Assembly: GCA_030641465.1 (NCBI GenBank)
Contig: DAOWHK010000211.1
Coordinates: 1-6,110 of the forward strand
Direction: 5' to 3'
Origin: Parachlamydiales bacterium
Lineage (GTDB): Bacteria; Chlamydiota; Chlamydiia; Chlamydiales; Simkaniaceae
Length of the DNA stretch: 6,110 nt
A model generated the notes under the pieces. It worked only from the letters and a program-made list of their open reading frames with translations. It ran no database searches and was not told where the DNA came from. Each line of letters begins with the position of its first letter. Position 1 is the stretch's first letter. A program made the position numbers and the translations under genes. Of the stretch, positions 1 through 5,240 are shown piece by piece.

Positions 1-110
1 CACTGAGTATTTCTTTATCAAGAGAGACAACCGAAGAAGAAATTTTAAGAGCGATTGGCATTATCAATGACCTCGCAAAAAAATACGAAAAAATAAGTAA
101 TCATCTATGA
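1..110 (+). CDS. nifS: Cysteine desulfurase, C-terminal end only (partial)
   Basis: Only the last 35 codons are present; the gene starts left of the window. The visible peptide begins LSISLSRETTEEEILRAIG and ends KISNHL. The S-I-S-L-S-R-x-T-T-E-E-E-I stretch matches the conserved C-terminal segment of NifS/IscS-type cysteine desulfurases (consensus roughly R-x-S-x-G-x-x-T-T-E-E-E-I followed by an amphipathic helix). These are PLP enzymes that take sulfur from cysteine for Fe-S cluster assembly and other thiolations. The catalytic lysine and cysteine lie outside the window. The stop TGA (108-110) overlaps the start of the next gene as ATGA, so the two are probably translationally coupled. That next gene is nifU, which strongly supports the identification. 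The tail is too short to tell NifS from IscS or SufS by sequence alone. Confidence 0.8.
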   Translation, partial: LSISLSRETTEEEILRAIGIINDLAKKYEKISNHL

Positions 111-880
111 ATCCATTTCCTTGGACTGAGTATTCCAACAAGCTCACAGAAAAAATCCTAAATCCTAAAAATTTTGGAGCCTTTGCAAGCGACGATGGCA
201 AGCCCCATGGAATGCGTTTGGTGATAGGCGAAGAAGGGTCGATTGCAAGTGGCAATCACATTCGGTTTTACCTGCTCGTTGATGAAGAAGATGGAGTGAT
301 CGCTGATCTTAAATACCAAGCTTTTGGAGATCCCGCGCTTATTGGAGCTGCAGAATTTACAGTAGAGATCCTACTTCGTAAAAATTATGATCAGGCGCGT
401 CGAGTAAGTGCGGAAATGATTGACCACAGAGCTCGGGATTTTGCGCATATTCCTGCATTTCCAAAAGAACTCTCTCCTCATCTTAACTTGATCCTATCTG
501 CAATCGAAAATGGAGTGGAGAAATGCAGTGACATTCCCCTGTCAAATCCTTATGAGTCTCCGCCCGTTCCGTCTAATGCCATGGAAATGGAAGAATATCC
601 AGGATGGGAAATATTAAGTCCTGAGGAAAAATTAGAAGTGATAAGAAATGTCATTCAAGAAGAAGTGCAGCCATACATTGCGCTAGATGCTGGAGGCGTT
701 CAGGTTCTTAAGCTAAATCAGGAAAAAGAAGTTATTATTGCATATGAAGGAGCGTGCACGACCTGCCCATCCTCAGTGGGTGCAACGCTTCAGTCGATTG
801 AGCAAATATTAAAAGCTAAAATTCATGGGTCACTTACTGTTACACCAGATCCTTCCTTTCTTAATCTATCGCCTTCTTAG
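107..880 (+). CDS. nifU: NifU-like protein: degenerate IscU domain + intact Nfu domain
   Basis: This 257-aa protein has two parts. Residues about 7-138 align with the IscU/NifU N-terminal scaffold domain (YSNKL...NPKNFGAF, then an ungapped match through IADLKYQAFGDPALIG). Residues about 173-247 form a NifU C-terminal (Nfu) domain with the cluster-binding pair C217-x-x-C220 in GACTTCPSSVGATL. The role is Fe-S cluster carriage or delivery in the cytoplasm, with sulfur probably supplied by the NifS encoded just upstream. The odd point is that the three scaffold cysteines of IscU are absent. By alignment with E. coli IscU they are S48, D75 and about S123, and the Asp after the first Cys is N50. 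The N-domain therefore probably cannot build a cluster in the standard way. The start ATG overlaps the nifS stop (ATGA) and has no clear Shine-Dalgarno, consistent with coupling. The 3' end overlaps birA by 20 bp, tail-to-tail. Confidence 0.92.
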   Translation: MNPFPWTEYSNKLTEKILNPKNFGAFASDDGKPHGMRLVIGEEGSIASGNHIRFYLLVDEEDGVIADLKYQAFGDPALIGAAEFTVEILLRKNYDQARRVSAEMIDHRARDFAHIPAFPKELSPHLNLILSAIENGVEKCSDIPLSNPYESPPVPSNAMEMEEYPGWEILSPEEKLEVIRNVIQEEVQPYIALDAGGVQVLKLNQEKEVIIAYEGACTTCPSSVGATLQSIEQILKAKIHGSLTVTPDPSFLNLSPS

Positions 881-1607
881 ATACATCACCTGATATAAGT
901 GTTTTGATTTCTCCATTTGTAAGACGTAATTTCATAAAGCCCTCTTCTGTAATGGAATCAAAAGTGCCCTCAAAAGTGCCTTCATGTGAGTAAAAAGTTA
1001 AAAGGCCTTTTGAAAAGGCAAGGAGGCTCTCATATTCTTTAAGAAACCCTTTGAAACCAACATCTTTATATTTGGATAAATCCTGATTGAACTCTCTTGT
1101 AAGATCATCTATGATAGATTCAATTTCAAACGATTTTTCAGCTTCTACTTTAAGTGAGGTCGCAGCTTGATCAAGAGATTTTAGAGCGTTTGCTTCCATA
1201 TTGACGTTAAGGCCGATACCAAGAATGACATTAAAGCGCCCTTTTGTTTTGATCACTTCGCAAAGAATGCCTCCGAGTTTTTTTTCACTTAGGTAAAGAT
1301 CATTTGGCCATTTAATTTGAGCGTGAAATCCATACGTTTTTAAAACGGAGGCAGCAGATAACGAAAGGAGCTGCCCAAGATTATGAAGTCGCATTTCAGT
1401 AGAGGGTAGACTAAAATAATAAGTCGCATAGATATTGACACCTTTTGGAGAATTCCATTTGCGGGCAAAGCGACCTCGCCCTTTTGTTTGCTGATCTGCA
1501 AAAACACACGTAAGAATTTCAGGATCGAGATCATCTAAATGCTCTTTTACCCAAGTATTTGTTGAATCGATTATCGGTAAATGGATAGATTTAATTTTTA
1601 GCAGCAT
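861..1607 (-). CDS. birA: Biotin-protein ligase, monofunctional (no HTH domain)
   Basis: This 248-aa biotin-[acetyl-CoA carboxylase] ligase makes biotinyl-5'-AMP from biotin and ATP and attaches biotin to a lysine of the biotin carboxyl carrier protein (AccB), needed for fatty-acid synthesis. Family motifs appear in order: DSTN (14-17), the adenylate-binding loop GRGRFARKW (43-51), KWPND (99-103), the K-L-G-G-I-L segment (110-115) with the conserved lysine, and GIGLNVN (130-136). A small C-terminal domain follows. The protein starts directly at the catalytic domain, so it lacks the N-terminal winged-helix DNA-binding domain of E. coli BirA and should not act as the bio repressor. The ATG at 1605-1607 has a good ribosome-binding site (AAGGTG, 5 nt upstream). 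Its end overlaps the convergent nifU, and its start is 17 bp from the divergent rodA. Confidence 0.95.
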   Translation of the reverse strand: MLLKIKSIHLPIIDSTNTWVKEHLDDLDPEILTCVFADQQTKGRGRFARKWNSPKGVNIYATYYFSLPSTEMRLHNLGQLLSLSAASVLKTYGFHAQIKWPNDLYLSEKKLGGILCEVIKTKGRFNVILGIGLNVNMEANALKSLDQAATSLKVEAEKSFEIESIIDDLTREFNQDLSKYKDVGFKGFLKEYESLLAFSKGLLTFYSHEGTFEGTFDSITEEGFMKLRLTNGEIKTLISGDVSKKAID

Positions 1608-1612
1608 AAAAA

Positions 1613-1618
1613 CACCTT
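1613..1618 (-). promoter_or_regulatory. Ribosome-binding site of birA
   Basis: On the reverse strand AAGGTG is followed by five T residues and then the birA ATG. This fixes the start at 1607. The site lies wholly inside the 17-bp gap between the birA and rodA start codons, so any promoter for either gene must lie within the other gene. Confidence 0.6.
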
Positions 1619-1624
1619 TTGCAT

Positions 1625-2755
1625 ATGTGGAACCATCAGTATCTAAAGCGGATTGACTTTCGCACCTTGCCCATCATTTTTGGTTTAATGATCATGAGTC
1701 TTTTGATTATTTCTCTAACGACAAATGATGCGCAAGCAAAAACCCATCTGCATTTTTTTACCCCTTATGTCAAAACACAACTCGAGTGGTTTGCAATTGG
1801 ATGGGTAGCCTATCTTTTTTTTGCAGGTTTTGACTATCGCAAACTGCGAGAGCTTACCTGGATTTTATACCTGCTTATGATCGTAATGCTTATAGGCCTT
1901 TTTTTTGCAGCGCCCATTCAAAATGTCCATAGGTGGTACAGACTTCCTTTTAACTTTACCGTTCAACCCTCAGAATTTGCAAAACTCATTATTGTATTAA
2001 CCCTTAGTTGGTTTTTAGAATATAAAAATCGGGAGCGTGAGAAATTCACAGCCGCTTTGCAGGCGGGGTTTATCGTTGGAATTCCATTTTTATTGATTCT
2101 AAAACAACCAGATCTCGGTTCGGCACTCATATTATTTCCAATCACTCTTGTGATGTTTTACTTTGGGGGGATCAACAAAAAAATGATCGTGCTTATGAGC
2201 TTGGGTCTGCTTTGTGGCGTGCTATTTATTCTTCTTCTGTTTCTTGGAATCTTATCTCATGAAGAAATGAAACCCTTTTTCACCTTTTTTTTAAAAGACT
2301 ATCAATATGAAAGATTTAATCCAGCAACCTATCATCAAATTGCAGCGCAAACAGCGATTGCTCTCGGAAGATTTACAGGCTCTGGACTTTACAAAAGCGC
2401 GTTTACAGGGCAACATTTTTTACCAGCGGCTCACACAGATTCCGTCTTTCCCGCCTTTGCAGAAGAATTTGGAATACTCGGCGCATTTTTAATGCTCCTC
2501 TTTTTTTTCGGATTAATATACTTTAGTTTTCAAGTTACAGCCATCTCAAAAGACCCATTTGGAAGGTTGCTTTCCGCTGGAATTACCGCTTACTTAGCGA
2601 TCCATGTAATTATAAACATTGGGATGATGTGTGGCTTTTTACCCATTACTGGAGTGCCGCTTATCTTAGTTACAGCGGGAGGTTCATCTGTTCTTGCGAC
2701 GATGATAGCTCTTGGAATATTACAAAGTATTTATGCAAGAAGGTTTACGTTTTGA
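1625..2755 (+). CDS. rodA: SEDS peptidoglycan glycosyltransferase RodA
   Basis: This 376-aa multi-pass membrane protein belongs to the FtsW/RodA/SpoVE (SEDS) family. These enzymes polymerise lipid II into glycan strands together with a class B PBP. Hydrophobic segments run through most of the length (first at about residues 15-31). Family motifs, numbered from the ATG at 1625, are HRWYRLPFNFTVQPSEFAK (102-120), KQPDLGSA (160-167), HTDSVFPAFAEEFG (270-283, with the conserved Asp272), GFLPITGVPL (337-346) and GGSS (352-355). The usual PLPFISYGGSS is altered here to PLILVTAGGSS. In chlamydiae, which lack FtsZ, RodA and PBP2 act with MreB at the division site (family knowledge). An in-frame TAA at 1607-1609 limits the start to TTG 1619 or ATG 1625. 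I chose ATG, although neither has a good Shine-Dalgarno. It heads a likely three-gene operon. Confidence 0.95.
   Translation: MWNHQYLKRIDFRTLPIIFGLMIMSLLIISLTTNDAQAKTHLHFFTPYVKTQLEWFAIGWVAYLFFAGFDYRKLRELTWILYLLMIVMLIGLFFAAPIQNVHRWYRLPFNFTVQPSEFAKLIIVLTLSWFLEYKNREREKFTAALQAGFIVGIPFLLILKQPDLGSALILFPITLVMFYFGGINKKMIVLMSLGLLCGVLFILLLFLGILSHEEMKPFFTFFLKDYQYERFNPATYHQIAAQTAIALGRFTGSGLYKSAFTGQHFLPAAHTDSVFPAFAEEFGILGAFLMLLFFFGLIYFSFQVTAISKDPFGRLLSAGITAYLAIHVIINIGMMCGFLPITGVPLILVTAGGSSVLATMIALGILQSIYARRFTF
2737..2743 (+). promoter_or_regulatory. Ribosome-binding site for the gene after rodA
   Basis: AAGAAGG lies inside the last codons of rodA, 8 nt before a TTG (2752-2754). That TTG overlaps the rodA stop TGA (2753-2755). 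The spacing is ideal and there is no better in-frame start near it, so this site decides the start of the next gene. Confidence 0.6.
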
Positions 2756-3201
2756 TAAAAAAACATGCATTTATTTTTAAACCAGGCGTTTGGCTTGGAG
2801 AAGGTAAAATTAAACTAAGTATGGTTCAAGAAAAGCTTTCCTTTCATACAAAATGGAAAATCATGCCTCAAGATGATACCGGATACATTGAATGTCTCCA
2901 AGAAATCCATATTTCTGGAATTTCTGATGTCATGATTAATCAATTTATATTATACGATATTTTGCAGAAGGATTTTTGCATTGAGCTGGAAAATCAAACG
3001 ATGGGAAAGGTGGTTGGAAAAGGCCTTCTTAATCCCCAGCGGATTGCTTGGGAGTTTAGACTTGGACATCTTGGATTTGAAGGGTTTGAGTGCTATGAAC
3101 TCCAAGAAGATGAAACTTACTTAATGCATGCAGAATATGCAACAAACGATGACTTTAGAACAGAGATTCATGGGAAAATTTGGAAAAAAACAGAAGAGTG
3201 A
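2752..3201 (+). CDS. Conserved-looking hypothetical protein, probable beta-barrel
   Basis: I do not recognise this 149-aa protein. I place its start at TTG 2752, which overlaps the rodA stop (TTGA) and is preceded by AAGAAGG at 8 nt. In-frame codons further upstream lie inside rodA. There is no signal peptide and no membrane segment. Short polar/hydrophobic alternating stretches recur throughout: GEGKIKLSM (16-24), LSFHTKWKI (29-37), GKVVGKGLL (85-93), IAWEFRL (98-104) and FRTEIHGKIW (135-144). The pattern suggests an all-beta, lipocalin-like barrel (inference from pattern only). Aromatic residues, GEG/GKG turns and ELENQ (78-82) look like conserved positions. Co-translation with rodA and the close downstream lipoprotein suggest an envelope-related or housekeeping role, but no function can be assigned. 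Confidence 0.8.
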   Translation: MIKKHAFIFKPGVWLGEGKIKLSMVQEKLSFHTKWKIMPQDDTGYIECLQEIHISGISDVMINQFILYDILQKDFCIELENQTMGKVVGKGLLNPQRIAWEFRLGHLGFEGFECYELQEDETYLMHAEYATNDDFRTEIHGKIWKKTEE

Positions 3202-3207
3202 GGAAAG

Positions 3208-3546
3208 ATGAAAATAGCTCTATCGATAATTATATGTCTGTTTTTAACAAGCTGCATACAAAAGCAAGCAGTCATGACAAGAGATGGCTACGCTTCCATT
3301 AATCTTGGGACGCCAATAAGTGAAGTAAAAACAAAATTTGGGCCTCCTTACGCAATTTACTCAAAAGACTCCATCTCTGAAGTTTATGAATATATTGAGC
3401 GGATCACTCTCGGTGTGCAAGTGATTGAGCAAATGCGCTATTATCTCGTCGTCTCCAAAGGAAAAGTCACTGGAAAATACGTGAAAGTGAACAATCCACC
3501 ACCATTTGAAGCAATCTATTCCGATGACCCCTATCCAAACTATTAA
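3208..3546 (+). CDS. Small lipoprotein, BamE/SmpA-like
   Basis: This 112-aa protein has a short charged start (MK), a hydrophobic stretch (residues 3-13) and a lipobox L13-T14-S15-C16, so it should be exported by Sec and acylated on Cys16. After the lipobox, INLGTPISEVKTKFGPP (31-47) fits the I-x-x-G-x-S/T-x-x-x-V-x-x-x-x-G-x-P signature of the SmpA/OmlA (BamE) fold, followed by beta-rich sequence (VYEYIERI, RYYLVVSKGKVTG). BamE proteins are outer-membrane lipoproteins that help the Bam machine insert beta-barrels; many BamE-fold lipoproteins do other things, so the exact role is open. AGGA (3201-3204) precedes the ATG at a short spacing, and the gap to the previous stop is 6 bp, so it is the last gene of the rodA operon. 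A decayed fragment of a second copy lies at 5115-5162. Confidence 0.8.
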   Translation: MKIALSIIICLFLTSCIQKQAVMTRDGYASINLGTPISEVKTKFGPPYAIYSKDSISEVYEYIERITLGVQVIEQMRYYLVVSKGKVTGKYVKVNNPPPFEAIYSDDPYPNY

Positions 3547-3555
3547 TTAAAAATC

Positions 3556-3593
3556 TACTTATTATATAAATAAATATAATTATTTGTTATAAT
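3556..3593 (+). promoter_or_regulatory. Promoter of the first F-box-like gene
   Basis: TGTTATAAT at 3585-3593 is a perfect extended -10 (TGn + TATAAT). No good -35 is seen 17 bp upstream (TATAAA). The expected transcript start is near 3600, giving a leader of about 25 nt before the ATG at 3626. The main support is conservation: the 38 bp ending at this TATAAT match, without gaps, 32 of 38 bases before the second F-box-like gene (5168-5205), where the TATAAT is identical. Confidence 0.55.
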
Positions 3594-3625
3594 TTAAATT
3601 TATTTTAATAATATATGGGTTTGAT

Positions 3626-4795
3626 ATGTCAATTACAATGTTACCTCTTGAACTGCAGATGCATATCATAGAATATGCAGGAAATCCTCGCATCAGTCAG
3701 ACTTGCAGAAGCTTACATGCAGCCTATGAAGAGCATTGCCGGGCTCTTGTAGCTCAGTTTCGAAACAGCCCAGAGCCTAGCTATTTTTTATGGCAAAGAG
3801 AAGCCAACCTGTCTAGGGGGCCAAACACCTGTAAGATCCATCGCATTTTTCATGAGTTGATCAGTCAGCATCGCAGTTATTTTCCAGATAGGCCAGTAGA
3901 ATCCAACCCACCCTGCATATCGATGAGGGGATATCATGCGATTAACCAGAGCTTTTTAGAGCAAATTGCAAGAGATAGGGTGTCTATGCTTCGAGCTTTG
4001 CCAGGTGGGGAGGCGTATTTTCAGGGGCATGGGGCTCAAAATCTGGATATTTTTCAGCAAGCGGAGCTGTTGACTCCATTTATGGATGCAAATCGCGAAG
4101 AGTTGAGTAGTTTAAGGCTGTTGAGATTAAGTGATCGAAATATGCATTTTTTACCTCCAGAAATTGGAAGGCTTAAAGGTTTGGATCTGTTGGATCTCTA
4201 TCAAAATGAGTGCAGAGATCTTCCTCAGGAATTGTCGCAGTTGGAAAGAAGATCTAGAGTATCGGTAAATGGAGATCATGCTTATTTTAATACTCAATTT
4301 TTTAGATTCCATAAGTTAGATCCATTAGAAAAAAGAATGTTAATTAAGAGTAATTATTCTTATGGGTCAAAGCACTCATTATTTCCCGGTACGGGCCATG
4401 ATTTTATGGCTGCATGTCATAGTGTTCAAAAAGCTTCTGAGGGTTATAAGAGCATGCCTACGGACTTAAAGAACGATGTACATCATGAAATTTGGCGCCT
4501 AGCAGGTGAGCAAGGGATAAATAGAGATGGAGATGAGAATTGGGGCGAAACACATCTTTTTGATGATTTAAATCGATTAACAAGTGCTCTAACAAATGTT
4601 TTAGAAAGAAAACTGCAACAGTTAGAGCAGCCTCAAAGAAATCATGTTTCAGGGGAAATTTATCGATTACACTCTGAGAGTTTAGGGAGTGCTCCTGACT
4701 CCTACAGGCTAGACTCAAATTGGGGGTATAATCATAGAGCTGATGATTTGAAGGTTTTTGCAGAAGCGTTAAAAAGCGTTTTGGGAGAATTGTAA
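3626..4795 (+). CDS. F-box-like protein with leucine-rich repeats (candidate effector)
   Basis: This 389-aa protein has four visible parts. (1) Residues 5-36 (MLPLELQMHIIEYAGNPRISQT and on to CRSLHAAYEE) resemble an F-box: LP-x-E at the front, a hydrophobic I-I core, then a T-C-R-x-L-H helix. (2) Residues about 45-155 have no fold I recognise but are conserved in the next gene (GYH, ARDRV, LPGG). (3) Residues about 160-210 are two leucine-rich repeats of the LPPEI/LPQEL type (LPPEIGRL 176-183, LDLLDLYQN 186-194, LPQELSQL 199-206). (4) Residues 285-386 hold two copies of an NWG..H..DDL repeat. There is no signal peptide or membrane segment. In amoeba-associated chlamydiae F-box proteins are thought to enter the host cell and bind Skp1 of SCF ubiquitin ligases, with the LRRs choosing targets; here that is inference. 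The gene has its own promoter and only a weak GGG ribosome-binding site (3617-3619). Confidence 0.85.
   Translation: MSITMLPLELQMHIIEYAGNPRISQTCRSLHAAYEEHCRALVAQFRNSPEPSYFLWQREANLSRGPNTCKIHRIFHELISQHRSYFPDRPVESNPPCISMRGYHAINQSFLEQIARDRVSMLRALPGGEAYFQGHGAQNLDIFQQAELLTPFMDANREELSSLRLLRLSDRNMHFLPPEIGRLKGLDLLDLYQNECRDLPQELSQLERRSRVSVNGDHAYFNTQFFRFHKLDPLEKRMLIKSNYSYGSKHSLFPGTGHDFMAACHSVQKASEGYKSMPTDLKNDVHHEIWRLAGEQGINRDGDENWGETHLFDDLNRLTSALTNVLERKLQQLEQPQRNHVSGEIYRLHSESLGSAPDSYRLDSNWGYNHRADDLKVFAEALKSVLGEL
4478..4783 (+). repeat. Two-copy repeat in the C-terminus of the F-box-like protein
   Basis: Copy 1 is residues 285-326 (4478-4603) and copy 2 is residues 341-386 (4646-4783). Shared pattern: V-x-x-E-I-x-R-L, a variable stretch, N-W-G-x-x-H-x-x-D-D-L, six residues, then A-L-x-x-V-L. 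Copy 1 reads VHHEIWRL, NWGETHLFDDL, ALTNVL. Copy 2 reads VSGEIYRL, NWGYNHRADDL, ALKSVL. The distance from V to W differs by four residues (21 versus 25). The nucleotide sequence is also similar around the EI-RL part, which suggests internal duplication. The function is unknown. Confidence 0.7.
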
Positions 4796-4869
4796 AAAAA
4801 AAGCCATCAAAGCAGTTGCTTTAATTGTTTTAAATACTTTGATTTTCTCATTCTTTTATTCTACAAAAA

Positions 4870-4899
4870 CTACCCAATTAAGTCAATTGGGTTGGTTTT
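4870..4899 (+). terminator. Terminator-like hairpin after the first F-box-like gene
   Basis: ACCCAATT (4872-4879) and AATTGGGT (4885-4892) form a perfect 8-bp stem around the loop AAGTC. It is flanked by an A-run on the left (4865-4869) and TTTT (4896-4899) on the right, so it could work in both directions. The T-run begins three bases past the stem and is short, and the stem is only moderately GC-rich. The hairpin lies 76 bp after the stop codon. The 7-bp inverted pair at 4806-4843, followed by TTTT, is an alternative site closer to the gene. Confidence 0.45.
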
Positions 4900-4940
4900 G
4901 AAGAATAAAGAAAATAAGTCTGAGAAAATTACAACTTATT

Positions 4941-5102
4941 TATACACAAACCGGTTCAAGATTTGGATTTTGACTTCGTCGGTTTTACTTTAGAATTTTA
5001 TCCTCACTCGCGCCTTGCCTCTCGGCAATGATCACTCGCTCCGGATGAAATTCTAAAAGAGCCTCCTTGTTAAAACCCAAATCTTGAACCGGTTTGTGTA
5101 TA
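4941..5102. mobile_element. Palindromic MITE-like element with 26-bp perfect inverted ends
   Basis: The 26 bases at 4941-4966 (TATACACAAACCGGTTCAAG plus ATTTGG) are the exact reverse complement of 5077-5102. With two mismatches the arms extend to 34 bp (4941-4974 and 5069-5102). A second inner pair matches 14 of 15 (4989-5003 against 5043-5057). The centre holds a small hairpin (TTGCC 5015-5019 / GGCAA 5024-5028) and two direct copies of TCACTCGC (5004-5011, 5032-5039). The core is clearly more GC-rich than its AT-rich surroundings. It encodes nothing. Because the ends read TA-TACACAAACC...GGTTTGTGTA-TA, a TA target duplication of the IS630/Tc1-mariner type is possible, but TA is also part of the palindrome, so this is not proof. 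It could instead be a non-mobile palindromic repeat or a structured RNA. Confidence 0.6.
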
Positions 5103-5114
5103 TATTTAATAGAT

Positions 5115-5162
5115 TCAAGAGATGGCTACGCATCCATTAATATAAAAACACCGGATAATTAA
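5115..5162 (+). pseudogene. Remnant of a second copy of the BamE-like lipoprotein gene
   Basis: Bases 5116-5141 match 25 of 26 bases of the lipoprotein gene at 3278-3303. The reading frame is kept: SRDGYASINIKTPDN and then a TAA stop (5160-5162), against TRDGYASINLGTPIS in the intact gene (residues 25-39). The signal peptide and lipobox before it and about 70 codons after it are missing. Similarity resumes at the sequence after the intact gene's stop, i.e. the F-box promoter. The fragment therefore marks an internal deletion in a duplicated lipoprotein + F-box unit. It has no start codon or export signal and is not expected to be functional. Confidence 0.7.
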
Positions 5163-5167
5163 ATTAT

Positions 5168-5205
5168 TGTTTATTATATAATTAAATACAATAATTAGTT
5201 ATAAT
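5168..5205 (+). promoter_or_regulatory. Promoter of the second F-box-like gene
   Basis: This is the counterpart of 3556-3593, identical at 32 of 38 positions without gaps. TATAAT is at 5200-5205. The upstream TG of the extended -10 is AG here, so this copy may be somewhat weaker. The expected start of transcription is near 5212, about 29 nt before the ATG at 5241. Confidence 0.55.
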
Positions 5206-5240
5206 AACACTTTGCTTTAATAATAACGAGGTTTTTTAAT

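Larger units (their letters stand above)
4796..5240. other. 445-bp intergenic region between the two F-box-like genes
   Basis: No protein gene is supported here. From left to right it holds an AT-rich stretch with a 7-bp inverted pair (ATCAAAG 4806-4812 / CTTTGAT 4837-4843), a terminator-like hairpin (4872-4892), a 162-bp palindromic element (4941-5102), an in-frame remnant of the lipoprotein gene (5115-5162), the promoter of the second F-box-like gene (5168-5205) and its ribosome-binding site GAGG (5228-5231). The region combines the tail of one duplicated unit with the eroded head of the next. Confidence 0.7.

Noticed and set aside
1340..1534. 64-codon reverse frame inside birA, and similar short frames at 64-255, 1963-2145, 2307-2492 and 5847-6035
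   Set aside because: All lie inside well-supported genes in other frames and show no family features.
1562..1591. Possible rodA promoter TTGAAT - 18 bp - TAGATT inside birA
   Set aside because: Each box matches the consensus at only 4 of 6 positions and lies in AT-rich coding sequence. Too weak to list.
1619..1624. TTG at 1619 as the rodA start
   Set aside because: It adds only two residues (M-H), and an ATG follows at 1625. Neither has a Shine-Dalgarno, so the ATG is preferred.
2629..2751. Upstream extension of the 149-aa protein from ATG 2629
   Set aside because: It would overlap the conserved rodA 3' end by about 125 bp and adds a cysteine/tyrosine-rich stretch that looks like out-of-frame rodA. 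The TTG at 2752 has a strong ribosome-binding site.
4458..4718. 86-codon reverse-strand frame opposite the F-box-like gene
   Set aside because: It lies wholly within the repeat part of the forward gene, has no ribosome-binding site and no recognisable motif; a shadow frame.
4806..4843. ATCAAAG/CTTTGAT inverted pair followed by TTTT
   Set aside because: A 7-bp AT-rich stem with a 24-nt loop is too weak to list as a separate terminator; it is mentioned in the intergenic entry.
5004..5039. Two copies of TCACTCGC as a possible CRISPR or operator array
   Set aside because: There are only two 8-bp copies, and both lie in the loop of the palindromic element; no further units or spacers.
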